Origin: Sergeia podlipaevii
Lineage: Eukaryota > Euglenozoa > Kinetoplastea > Trypanosomatida > Trypanosomatidae
Assembly: GCA_030849805.1 (NCBI GenBank)
Contig: JASANZ010001951.1
Location: 1-26,781 of the forward strand
Direction: 5' to 3'
DNA length: 26,781 nt
The stretch's first letter is position 1; each line of letters opens with the position of its first letter. The notes under the pieces were generated by a model. That model saw only the letters and a list, made by a program, of their open reading frames with translations, was not told the origin of the DNA and made no database searches. The translations under genes were made by a program, and so were the position numbers. Shown here one piece after another: positions 18,184 to 26,004 of this stretch.

Positions 18184-20244
18184 ATGTCTGTTAGTGGCGT
18201 CTTTTCCAAAGGGCGTGCCGCAGGGCACCCCTCTGCCACCGTGATCCACAAGTACATCCCCCGCGCCCGCGTTCCTTGGCAGCCTAGTCAGTTCAATCGC
18301 AAAAATCTTGATGAGACCGACCTCAACCGTCTCTGGGGCATGGGCCGCTACCGCGAGGGTGTGGGCAACTATAACAGCGGCTATAGCACTGAGAAGACCA
18401 AGGTACTGGAGGATAACACCATCTCCATGATTCCCAAGCATGAGCTGGAGAAGTATATGCCAGACATTTCGCTCGGTTCCAAGGCCTTGGTCACGCCAGT
18501 GTCCTTGATGAGCGCGCGTAATGGTCACCGTGTCACGCATGACATGCTGCACTCTTACGATCCATACATTGGTCGAGTGCAGAAGCCTGCTGTGGTGGAC
18601 CACGAGAACATTTCCGTGCACGACCCCAACCACGTCGGCCTCAACGCCTCCACGCTTGACAGTCGCGGTCGTATTTACCGCTGGCTGCGCCGCAGTCCAT
18701 TTTTCCAGGAAGATCAGTACTTCCGCCGCTCCACGCCAGGCCTTACCCGCGCCGGTGCAGTGCCGGAGTCGGTGCATGAAGCCCCTCTCATGACGAAAAT
18801 GGTTCGTCTTGCTCGTCAGGGCCACCTCAAGGCAGCCTGCGAGGAGTACCGCCGAGTTACCACTGTCCCGCCCGTGGCGGTGTACCGTGCACTAACAGCG
18901 GCGTGCATCCCTGGCGCCAAGCTGGCCGACGCGGTGGCCATTTTTGAAGATGGCAACTCGCGCTTGTTCTACGTGGCTAGGGATGGTGAGGTGCTCAGCA
19001 ATATGATGCGGTGTGCTGTTCGGGCGAAGCACAGGGTAAGGGTGATGTGGGTCTACAATGTGATGCGGGGCCGCTACTACGAGAACGTGCTGGCCCGCGC
19101 TGAAGTCGAGCCGCTGTGGCGCTATCGCATCGCTGCCATGGCGCTCGAATACCTGCTCGACACCAACGCCGGCGAGGAGGCTCGTGCGGTGTACAGCTAC
19201 TTAGCGGAAGAGAAGCTGCTAGACTGTGACATGCACGTCCGCATAGGCCACGCCATGCGTGAGGCCCTCAAAGAAGGAAAGACAATTCACCTCAGTGAGG
19301 AGGTCACTAGTGGGCTCGCGGTGGTGCGCAACGTGACGGCGGTTGCTCCGCAGGTGGCGTCCGTGCTGTACACGCGGCACTGCGATACCCTCCAGCAACA
19401 GAACGATAGCGTCCATGAGACTAGGAGCCGCTACTGGGCCTCACGTGGCCCCTTAGCTAACCCAGCTTCTCTAAAAACACCTCAGGAAAATGTGGAGTGG
19501 CTGCAGACAAACTTCCCCGACATTGACCCACTCGCAGTGCTGCGTCTTGCACGCTTCAAGCATCTTACCAAGGATCTCATGGCGAAAGACCGCGCTGCGT
19601 ATGCTGAGCGAGCTGCCCAGTGGGTGGAACTTCTCAGTCTGCGACATCAGGCGAGAGAAGAGGCCCCTCTCACATACATGCGCAAGTCTCGTCCTTCTTT
19701 CACAGGGAACCCCAACGTACGCGTCGCTTGGATCCCTGAGAGACGCCAGAGAATTGCCGCCGGTGGCAACCGACACCATCATCAGTTGCTTGCGCACGAG
19801 GAGGGCTTCACGTTCCACTACAGCGAAGACGCAGGCAATGTGGCCCCGACGCGGCTTGTTGACGAGACCTTTGCTTTCGCTGGAGAGACGCTGCAGTCAC
19901 ATTTTTTGGCGCAGCGGCCCATTCATCACGAGGTGTCTGCTGGTGTTTCCTTACAGGCAGTTCTTGAACAGCAACATCAACAGCAGCAGCAGCAGCTTGA
20001 GGGTAGTGCCAACCCGCTACTTGCCAAGCCAGCACGTTTTATGCATAGCTCCGTCATGGATCAACTCCGCACCTCTGCCACGACGGGAGCGGCCGGCAGC
20101 AACAGCAGCAGCAGCAGTGCAGGTCCTGCTGTTTCTCTGGTTTCTGGTGGTGGTCGCCAGGCTGCTAGGGCTGCAGGAAGCAATGATACTGACAAGGACC
20201 GAAGTCCGTCTTCTCCCATGACTGGGGAGGCTCCTAGTTTTTAA
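18184..20244 (+). CDS. PPR-like helical-repeat protein, probably mitochondrial (possible mitoribosome or RNA-processing factor)
   Basis: 686 residues. The first ~43 residues contain Lys, Arg and His but no Asp or Glu, which fits a mitochondrial presequence. Residues about 200-365 form paired helices with a pentatricopeptide-repeat rhythm, for example LARQGHLKAACEEYRRV followed by VAVYRALTAACIPGAKLADA, and later RYRIAAMALEYLLD followed by GEEARAVYSYLAEEKLLD. Such degenerate PPR proteins are abundant in kinetoplastid mitochondrial ribosomes (the KRIPP group) and in RNA metabolism. A helical region with many Arg and His residues follows at about 440-560. A glutamine tract lies at about 593-603, and the tail is Ser/Gly-rich and disordered. 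Codon use is GC-rich and even in the first 600 codons. The start is the first ATG after either candidate acceptor, in an A-rich context. The mitochondrial and PPR assignments are inferences from motif rhythm; the specific role is unknown. Confidence 0.85.
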   Translation: MSVSGVFSKGRAAGHPSATVIHKYIPRARVPWQPSQFNRKNLDETDLNRLWGMGRYREGVGNYNSGYSTEKTKVLEDNTISMIPKHELEKYMPDISLGSKALVTPVSLMSARNGHRVTHDMLHSYDPYIGRVQKPAVVDHENISVHDPNHVGLNASTLDSRGRIYRWLRRSPFFQEDQYFRRSTPGLTRAGAVPESVHEAPLMTKMVRLARQGHLKAACEEYRRVTTVPPVAVYRALTAACIPGAKLADAVAIFEDGNSRLFYVARDGEVLSNMMRCAVRAKHRVRVMWVYNVMRGRYYENVLARAEVEPLWRYRIAAMALEYLLDTNAGEEARAVYSYLAEEKLLDCDMHVRIGHAMREALKEGKTIHLSEEVTSGLAVVRNVTAVAPQVASVLYTRHCDTLQQQNDSVHETRSRYWASRGPLANPASLKTPQENVEWLQTNFPDIDPLAVLRLARFKHLTKDLMAKDRAAYAERAAQWVELLSLRHQAREEAPLTYMRKSRPSFTGNPNVRVAWIPERRQRIAAGGNRHHHQLLAHEEGFTFHYSEDAGNVAPTRLVDETFAFAGETLQSHFLAQRPIHHEVSAGVSLQAVLEQQHQQQQQQLEGSANPLLAKPARFMHSSVMDQLRTSATTGAAGSNSSSSSAGPAVSLVSGGGRQAARAAGSNDTDKDRSPSSPMTGEAPSF

Positions 20245-20757
20245 GTGTAGAGAGGGAGAGACAGAGATGGGCGAGAGGGAATATTTCTGTGATTCTTAGT
20301 GATGAGGAAAGGGATGTGAGGCTCACACAACAAACGGTATTTTGGGGTGGGCACTCTATCAGCTTGTTGACATTAGCAAGTAAGGGAGTGGATACTACTA
20401 CCCCGCTGTTGTTGTTGATGCGATTGTTTGTTTGTTTGTTTGTTTTAAAACTTCTGGTGTGTGTGTGTTAGGGGGTGGAAGAGATAGTGAGATGCTGGGC
20501 GTATTTACATGTTACCGTGAGGCTTTAACCAAATCAACTTTAAAAAAATGGAGGCACTTAAAGCCTTTTTTCCTTTTTCTTCTTGTAGCACTGCTGAGTA
20601 GCAGTGGTTCCTTCTCTGTGTGTGTGTTGCCGGGGTAGGGGCGAAGCAAGATGAGATGAAAGAACATATACAGGGCTCTGTTACAATACCCTTTCATTTC
20701 GCATTCTCTTTCATTATATATACTATACGTATTATAGATAGTCCATATATATCGGTT
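20245..20757. other. Intergenic region after PPR-like gene
   Basis: Spacer holding the 3'UTR. It has a TTTG run (20424-20446), a TG run (about 20457-20469) and T-rich blocks. Short frames on both strands are low-complexity. No RNA gene was seen. Confidence 0.6.
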
Positions 20758-20801
20758 CTTTACTTCTTTTCCTTTTTCCCTCATTCTCATTTTTCTAAAA
20801 G
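20758..20801 (+). promoter_or_regulatory. Distal candidate trans-splice acceptor for the gene at 21055
   Basis: A strong pyrimidine tract (TTCTTTACTTCTTTTCCTTT and onward to TTTTTCTAAAAG) ends at an AG at 20800-20801. Using it would give a leader of about 253 nt containing two upstream ATGs, at 20946 and 21041. Confidence 0.45.
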
Positions 20802-21009
20802 AGAAATAATTTATTTATTTAGTTATATATTTTTATAAAGCTGTCGTGTTGAGCATACTGTACACACAGTTGCTTGCTATCCATTGAGTGCATATAGATA
20901 CAGAAAGATAGATTTACATACACACATACATATATATACATATATATGTTGAGAGGATAGGGAAGAAGCAGAGCAGCAGCAGGTCATTTATTATCATTAT
21001 TTGGGAGTT

Positions 21010-21046
21010 GCTTTTTTTCTGTTTTTTTTTGTTGTTCTGCATGAAG
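21010..21046 (+). promoter_or_regulatory. Proximal candidate trans-splice acceptor for the gene at 21055
   Basis: A second T-rich tract (GCTTTTTTTCTGTTTTTTTT and following bases) is followed by CTGCATGAAG, with the first AG at 21045-21046. Use of this AG would leave a leader of only about 8 nt and would cut the upstream ATG at 21041 away from the mRNA. Confidence 0.45.
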
Positions 21047-21082
21047 GAAGAAAAATGCTCAATAGGCATGGTACTCGTTTAG
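21041..21082 (+). other. Upstream ORF overlapping the start of the gene at 21055
   Basis: ATG at 21041 opens a 13-codon frame (MKEEKCSIGMVLV) that ends at TAG 21080-21082, overlapping the main start at 21055 in another frame. It would be present only in transcripts spliced at the distal acceptor, because the proximal AG lies inside its second codon. No evidence of its own function is visible. Confidence 0.35.
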
Positions 21083-21672
21083 ACATCGGCACCGCCGAAG
21101 ATATGGCCGAACTCGAGTTTGCAGAAGCGCAGCGAGCACGCCAGGTGCAACACCAGCAGTATGCGCAGCCACAGCAGCGCTCTGGTACTACACGCCCTGC
21201 CGGGTATGGCGGTGGTGGAGGAGGAGGAAGTAGTAACTTGAGTGGTGCTTCTGGGGCAGCTCCGTTTCTTTCCAGCCCAGTGTCCTATAGCAACCCACTT
21301 CGCCACGGCGTAGGAGGCGGTGGTGATCGTTCCTCCGCCGCACCAGTGGTAGGCACTGCTGGAGCGCCTCTTTGGCCAGCGTCTACACTTGCTGGTAGTG
21401 GTCAAGACCAGCAGCAGCAACGCTACCAGAGAGGGACTGCACGTAATGTCGATGAAGAGGAGGTAGGTGAGGCGCCGCCAGTGCTGGACATAACTGGAGC
21501 TGGAGCTGCTTCCAACGCCGGCCACCTGGGTGCGTGGAGTACTGCAGGGTACAGTGGCACGCCTTCTTATGATATAGGTGAGGGGGAGAGTGGCAGGCGC
21601 ACCACACACGATCACAACAGAGCCACCGCAGCACCGTCACCATCTTCTTCTTTGGACGTAGATGGGCAGTAG
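21055..21672 (+). CDS. Small low-complexity hypothetical protein
   Basis: 205 residues from the first in-frame ATG at 21055; the frame extends upstream only through the translated T-tract, from a TTG at 21001. The N-terminal ~35 residues look ordered (GTAEDMAELEFAEAQRARQ forms a clear acidic/basic helix). The rest is rich in Gly, Ser, Gln, Ala and Pro, with a polyglycine loop at about residues 54-60, and looks intrinsically disordered. There is no signal peptide, membrane segment or known domain. GC content and third-position use resemble the neighbouring genes, and the ATG context (GAAAAATG) matches the other starts, which supports real coding. The function is unknown. An N-terminal helix with a disordered tail could be an interaction module. 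Confidence 0.65.
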   Translation: MLNRHGTRLDIGTAEDMAELEFAEAQRARQVQHQQYAQPQQRSGTTRPAGYGGGGGGGSSNLSGASGAAPFLSSPVSYSNPLRHGVGGGGDRSSAAPVVGTAGAPLWPASTLAGSGQDQQQQRYQRGTARNVDEEEVGEAPPVLDITGAGAASNAGHLGAWSTAGYSGTPSYDIGEGESGRRTTHDHNRATAAPSPSSSLDVDGQ

Positions 21673-22339
21673 TGGTGGTGGTCGTCTCTCAACGATGTTG
21701 CCGCCGCCGTAGAGTATATATGTATACTTATATATACATGTCTTTCTTCTTTTCTGTGGGGAGGGAGAGAGGGAGAGCAAAAAAATGAATGTTGTGGTGC
21801 ACACATGACGCTCCCTTTCCCTCCCCCCCCCTTTTTTGTCTTCGAAACATGCATGCATGACAACGCAACTGCCTCATAGTACTCCGTTTATATGCCAGTC
21901 CCAAGCGTATCATCAGATGTGCAATGTGTGTAATAGATATACATTTATGCATTGATTTATATATATGGCAGGTATAGCAGTTGTAAAGGAGAGGTGTACG
22001 TTTATTATTGGTTTTACTTGCTCTTCTATATGCATTGCCAAGAACCATCTTCTTTCTGTGATATTGTTTCTTTTTTTTTTGCTACTGTTGCTCATATTCT
22101 TCCCTCTTGCTTTCTCCAATCTCTCATTCTTGATTCTTTAGAACAAACTATACTAGTACTTATTGCATACAGCTAGACTTTGCTTTTTCTTTTTAAAAAA
22201 AGAGCGCTTTTCACCTCTTGCTCTCCATCTTGGCTGCATCATCTTCAAGAGAACACATCTATCTATCTATACGTATTCTGATAAAAGACTTAGAGAGAAA
22301 CAACCCCAAAAAAGAAAGGATACTTACAATAGCTTTTTC
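21673..22339. other. Intergenic region before the kinase-like gene
   Basis: Spacer with the 3'UTR of the small gene, TA-rich blocks (21715-21737 and 21956-21966), a pyrimidine block with nine C (about 21821-21837) and several T runs. Open frames on both strands are low-complexity and are rejected. No RNA gene was recognised. Confidence 0.6.
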
Positions 22340-22423
22340 GCTTCTTCTCCATTATTAGTATTTTTTTATTGTTGCCCTTTTCCTGTATTTTTTCTCCTTT
22401 CTTGGCCTCTCCTCTTTATAAAG
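22340..22423 (+). promoter_or_regulatory. Long pyrimidine tract and trans-splice acceptor for the kinase-like gene
   Basis: About 80 bases of T/C-rich sequence (CTTCTTCTCC onward to TTGGCCTCTCCTCTTTATAA) end at an AG at 22422-22423. The following ~300 bases contain no ATG until the gene start at 22725. A later AG could equally be used, but the start would not change. Confidence 0.55.
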
Positions 22424-22622
22424 AAGACAATCTTGGCAGGCTATAGACAATAGGATTGTGTCTTGAAACCCGTATCGCTATTCACTAAAGAAGCAGAAAC
22501 CACCACAGCGTATTTATACATCTATCAATCAACAGAAGTTGAGCGAGAGAGAGAGAGAGCTCTTAAGAAGGAAACAATTGAAACCTGTACGTGTGCACGC
22601 ACACAATACCGGAATCAGCGCT

Positions 22623-22624
<2 letters not shown>

Positions 22625-22657
<33 letters not shown>
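22625..22657. repeat. (TA)16 microsatellite in 5' leader
   Basis: About 33 bases of alternating T/A, ending 67 bases before the kinase-like gene start and followed by a short CA-rich and poly-A stretch. Confidence 0.95.
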
Positions 22658-22659
<2 letters not shown>

Positions 22660-22724
22660 ACGCACACACATACAACGAAAAAAAAAAAACATTTTTATCG
22701 ACAGTTGATTAAGGTCTCTCATCA

Positions 22725-24896
22725 ATGCTAGGAGGTCGCAAGAAGGACAAGGGGTTTTCCTCCCGCAATAAGGTCCAGCAGTACCACAGCGATGGCACGG
22801 AGTCTATTACAATGATGGGCAAGCCTTTCCGCGTACTGCAGAAGGTCAGCGATTTGCCGGCTGCGTACGTGTCTACGCGCCGCCGTGCTAAGCACAGCGA
22901 GGAGGAGATGTCCCATGTGTATTTAGTCGAGAACAGCAGCCGCCTTTCGGAGTTTCCGCGCCACCTCGCCATCAAGCGTTCTTTTTTTGCTGTCGACCAA
23001 GTCGCGGACGCACACAAGGAGCTGGATATCTTCATGCGTGTGAAGGACAAGAACATTGTACGCGTCTACCACAGCGAGATTGTGCGTAACGAGGGGAAAC
23101 TCAGTGTCAGCATCGCGATGGAGTACTGCGCGAACAATCTTTACCGTCGCATCCGCAGCGGCGTTGGCGCTGGAGCCGGCACTCGACTGGCAGAGAGCGA
23201 GATTTGCCACGTGCTGCTCGCCGTGACGAGCGCGCTGGGCTACCTCCACACCCGCCAGCCCCCCATTACTCACCGTGATATTCGCCCCGAGAACATTCTC
23301 ATCAACAACAATCAGACCGGGCCACTTGCGTATAAGTTGTGCAACTTCAGTAGCGCCTCTACCGACGCCTATCACTGCGAAAACCGCGAGGAGGCCTCTA
23401 TGGCCATCGCAGACATTGAGCGTCACACTAACCCTGCCTTCCGCTCTCCGGAGATGGCGGACCCGTGGAGCCGCCGACGCATTGATGAGAAGGTTGATAT
23501 GTGGTCACTTGGCGTCTTGCTTTACTACATGATGTACCTCAAGCTCCCCTTTGAGCCAACCAACATGGCGCTCAGTGGTAACCCTAAGGTACGCTTCCCG
23601 GCTGGTTCTGAGGGCCGCTACACTGGGTCTCTTCGAGTGATGGTGGAGCACCTGCTTGATCCCAACCCAGAGTCCCGCTGGGACGTCTTTGCTCTCACCA
23701 ACTTTCTTCGCTTTGACGAAGATGTGAGCCGCCACCTCGGCACCTTCTGCTTTTCCAAGACAGAGTGGCCTGAAGGCTGGGAGGAACAGGACGTCAAGGT
23801 GCTGAACCGCGAGCCTCCCCGTAAGGCACCGGCGATCACGTACAACGGTGAGGCCGGTCATGAGCGCATCGGCGATGACGAGCGTGCTGGCGGTGGTGCA
23901 CCCACGCCAACGGCAACCCGCGGTGCCTCAGCGACCACTGGTGGTGGTGCCACTGGTGCTAAAGCAAGGAGTGATGATGTGGTGCGTGAAGCGATGATGG
24001 TGCTAGGCGGCGCGGACGACGAGGACGATCCCGAGATGGCGCAGTACCGCGCGATGATTATTCTCGAGCAGGAGGAGGCCTGGGAGCGCGCCAAGGCAGC
24101 AGCGGCTGGAGGCAACCGCGGCAGTAGCCAGAGCGGAGGCCAGAGCCCGAAACCAGCAGCAACCAATGCCAGCAGCCAACAGAATGGCAATGAAGCTAGC
24201 AAGAAAGCGGAGGCCAAGGTGGAGAAGAAAGACATGTTCGACGATCTCTTTGGGGGGCCAACCGCCGCGGCTGCGCCACCGCAGGCCGCGTCGGCGTCTC
24301 CCATAGGTAGAGCCTCTCAGTCTGCTCAGGCAGAATCCCCAGCCACAGCACCTGCTGCTGCTGCTGCTGCTGCACAGAGAGATATCTTCAGCACAGATGA
24401 TCTCTTCTCTGCTCCTGCCCCGCCTCCCAGTGCTCCTCAAGGCATGAACTACGGCATGCCCTACCAGCAGCAGCAGCCACCTGGAATGATGATGATGATG
24501 GGAGGAGGAGGTATACCGAACGCGGCGATCGCTGGAGGATGGGGAAGTGGGATGCCCGCTATGCATCCTTCTCCTCCCCTCCCTCCTCAGCAGCAGCAGT
24601 CAATGATGAACATGACGGGGTATGCGGATCCAATGCAGAAGATCCCACCTCTCCAGAGCCAGCAGCAGCAGGCTCCGAACATGATGATGGGAGGAGGAAT
24701 GTCTCAGCCACCATATACGTCTTCCCCGCAGTCCTATATGTCGCCTCAGCAACAGCAGCAGCAGCAGCAGGGGAGTATGAACTTTATGGCTCCCGCACCA
24801 GGGCAAAGTGGGTCCCCGGTTCCTGCTGCTCCAGCAGCACCCGCGGCGCCGGCTCAATCAAAGAAGAAAGACCCTTTTGAGGATCTCTTTGCATAA
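22725..24896 (+). CDS. NAK-family (AAK1/GAK-like) protein kinase homologue, predicted pseudokinase, with adaptor-binding-like tail
   Basis: 723 residues. The N-terminal ~340 residues are a protein-kinase fold of the Numb-associated kinase family, which in other eukaryotes regulates clathrin adaptors. Visible landmarks: LAIK with Lys84; the alpha-C glutamate Glu99; HRDIRPEN with Asp185 and Asn190; SPE at 241-243; VDMWSLG with Asp258; Arg318 near the end of the domain. Segments such as YKLC-x-F-S-S-A-S and the LPFE region match the NAK subtype. Two key elements are degenerate: the DFG motif reads Asn207-Phe-Ser, and no glycine-rich loop is seen between about residues 41 and 68. Weak or absent phosphotransfer is therefore predicted. 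The tail (about 345-723) is Ala/Gln/Met/Pro-rich and disordered, with three D-x-F...DLF motifs (503-509, 553-561, 716-722), the last including DPF, an AP-2 appendage-binding type motif. The likely role is endocytic or post-Golgi scaffolding in the cytosol. The start is the first ATG after the acceptor. Confidence 0.9.
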   Translation: MLGGRKKDKGFSSRNKVQQYHSDGTESITMMGKPFRVLQKVSDLPAAYVSTRRRAKHSEEEMSHVYLVENSSRLSEFPRHLAIKRSFFAVDQVADAHKELDIFMRVKDKNIVRVYHSEIVRNEGKLSVSIAMEYCANNLYRRIRSGVGAGAGTRLAESEICHVLLAVTSALGYLHTRQPPITHRDIRPENILINNNQTGPLAYKLCNFSSASTDAYHCENREEASMAIADIERHTNPAFRSPEMADPWSRRRIDEKVDMWSLGVLLYYMMYLKLPFEPTNMALSGNPKVRFPAGSEGRYTGSLRVMVEHLLDPNPESRWDVFALTNFLRFDEDVSRHLGTFCFSKTEWPEGWEEQDVKVLNREPPRKAPAITYNGEAGHERIGDDERAGGGAPTPTATRGASATTGGGATGAKARSDDVVREAMMVLGGADDEDDPEMAQYRAMIILEQEEAWERAKAAAAGGNRGSSQSGGQSPKPAATNASSQQNGNEASKKAEAKVEKKDMFDDLFGGPTAAAAPPQAASASPIGRASQSAQAESPATAPAAAAAAAQRDIFSTDDLFSAPAPPPSAPQGMNYGMPYQQQQPPGMMMMMGGGGIPNAAIAGGWGSGMPAMHPSPPLPPQQQQSMMNMTGYADPMQKIPPLQSQQQQAPNMMMGGGMSQPPYTSSPQSYMSPQQQQQQQQGSMNFMAPAPGQSGSPVPAAPAAPAAPAQSKKKDPFEDLFA

Positions 24897-25103
24897 ATGT
24901 GTTGGGGGAATGGCGGGAAGCAGCAAAAGGAAGAGAGAGAGAGTGGAATGCGATACTAAGATCGCAACGACATATATATACATATATATGCATGTACATC
25001 TCTGTGGTTTGATGTGTTTTGTCAAAGATGAGGAATAAAAAAATGATGAACAATTTTTTTTATGAGACGATCGAAGGCATGTATAAAAGAGATCGAGGAC
25101 ATG

Positions 25104-25128
25104 CACACACACACACACACACACACAG
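25104..25128. repeat. (CA)n microsatellite
   Basis: About 12 CA units in the 3' region of the kinase-like gene. A TG run on the same strand (25729-25750) is its complement 600 bases later, so the two could base-pair in an RNA. Confidence 0.95.
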
Positions 25129-25194
25129 GCGCGTGCAGGTAAGGAACGAAATGTTGCTCTCCCCCCTCCTCCTCCTCTTTTCTTTTTCTTACTT

Positions 25195-25216
25195 TGTGAG
25201 GATAGTGGTCCTCACA
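25195..25216 (+). other. Perfect 8-bp hairpin in the kinase-like gene 3' region
   Basis: TGTGAGGA (25195-25202) and TCCTCACA (25209-25216) are perfect inverted repeats around the six-base loop TAGTGG. It stands out from the simple-sequence surroundings. No U-run terminator follows, and trypanosomatid polymerase II would not need one. It could be an RNA-protein binding element in the 3'UTR, or it could be chance. Confidence 0.5.
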
Positions 25217-25266
25217 GCTGTTGTATGAATGTGTGGTGTTTTTCTTCTCTTCAATTATCTATGTTT

Positions 25267-25316
25267 TTTCATTTTATTTATATTTATTTATTTATGCATT
25301 TATTTTTATTTTTAAA
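25267..25316 (+). promoter_or_regulatory. AU-rich element-like cluster (overlapping ATTTA)
   Basis: Several overlapping ATTTA pentamers (TTTATTTATATTTATTTATT and onward) lie about 370-420 bases after the kinase-like stop codon. Such AU-rich elements in 3'UTRs control mRNA stability in many eukaryotes, and U-rich or AU-rich 3'UTR motifs do so in trypanosomatids. The AT-rich background makes a chance origin quite possible. Confidence 0.3.
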
Positions 25317-25728
25317 AAGTACTATATTTGTTAGGCCTTTTCCGTTGTTGGTGTGTGTGTTTTTCCTTTCTGTTGTTTGTGGTTGAGCTGTAACCACATT
25401 TTGTCTTATGAGCGACTGTATGGAATGTAGTGCGTGTCTGAGTGAAGCACATTTCTTTTTTTTTTCTCTTGATACTATTTAGCGTTTACAATATTTGTTG
25501 TAACTCCTCCCCCCTTTGTTTTCTTTTTTTAACGTACTACATGTCTCCCTCTTTTTTGTTTCTCTCTCTCTTTCGCTTGCTCTCTGTATCTCTCCATGTA
25601 TAGGTGAGCTCTTGTTGTTGCCATATTTATTATTATTATTATTATTATGGTAGTATTTTATTTCTCTCCCTCCCTATAACGCGAGAGGTGCAGGATAGTG
25701 TATGAGTGAGGAAGGGTAGGAATGAGTA

Positions 25729-25750
25729 TGTGTGTGTGTGTGTGTGTGTG
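25729..25750. repeat. (TG)n microsatellite
   Basis: About 11 TG units in the right-hand spacer. Confidence 0.95.
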
Positions 25751-25879
25751 AGGGAAGCAGGTGGCAGAGAAGAGAAAGGAGAAGCATAGAGGGGAAGGGG
25801 GGAGGGGAGGATTTGCGTTGCTGTTGCAATTTAAGCAGTAAGCTTTTTTATGTTGTTGTTTTTTGTTTGAAAGGAGGAA

Positions 25880-25885
25880 GAGAGA

Positions 25886-25918
<33 letters not shown>
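25880..25918. repeat. GA-rich microsatellite
   Basis: GAGAGA runs interrupted by GATA, directly after a T-rich block and an AG at 25872-25873 that could be a splice acceptor. Confidence 0.85.
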
Positions 25919-26004
25919 CGGAAAGGATTTTTGGAGCATGCATATTTACATACACGGATATTGAATGCACCAGTGAATATCTTATTTTAAAAAGAAGTAG
26001 AAAA

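Larger units (their letters stand above)
24897..25872. other. 3' region of the kinase-like gene and following spacer
   Basis: AT-rich sequence with a hairpin (25195-25216), overlapping ATTTA motifs (25267-25316), a CA run (25104-25128), an ATT run (25626-25648), a TG run (25729-25750) and pyrimidine tracts (25508-25585). No credible ORF or RNA gene was seen. The open frame that starts in the TG run at 25732 is discussed as rejected. Confidence 0.6.

Noticed and set aside
21001..21054. N-terminal extension of the small gene from TTG (MGVAFFLFFFVVLHEGRK)
   Set aside because: It starts at a TTG, not an ATG, and is the translation of the pyrimidine tract before a likely splice acceptor. The apparent signal-peptide-like hydrophobic stretch is an artefact.
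22565..22720. Candidate bacterial-style promoter boxes in AT-rich spacers
   Set aside because: Trypanosomatid protein genes are transcribed polycistronically without such promoters; TATA-like strings come from TA microsatellites.
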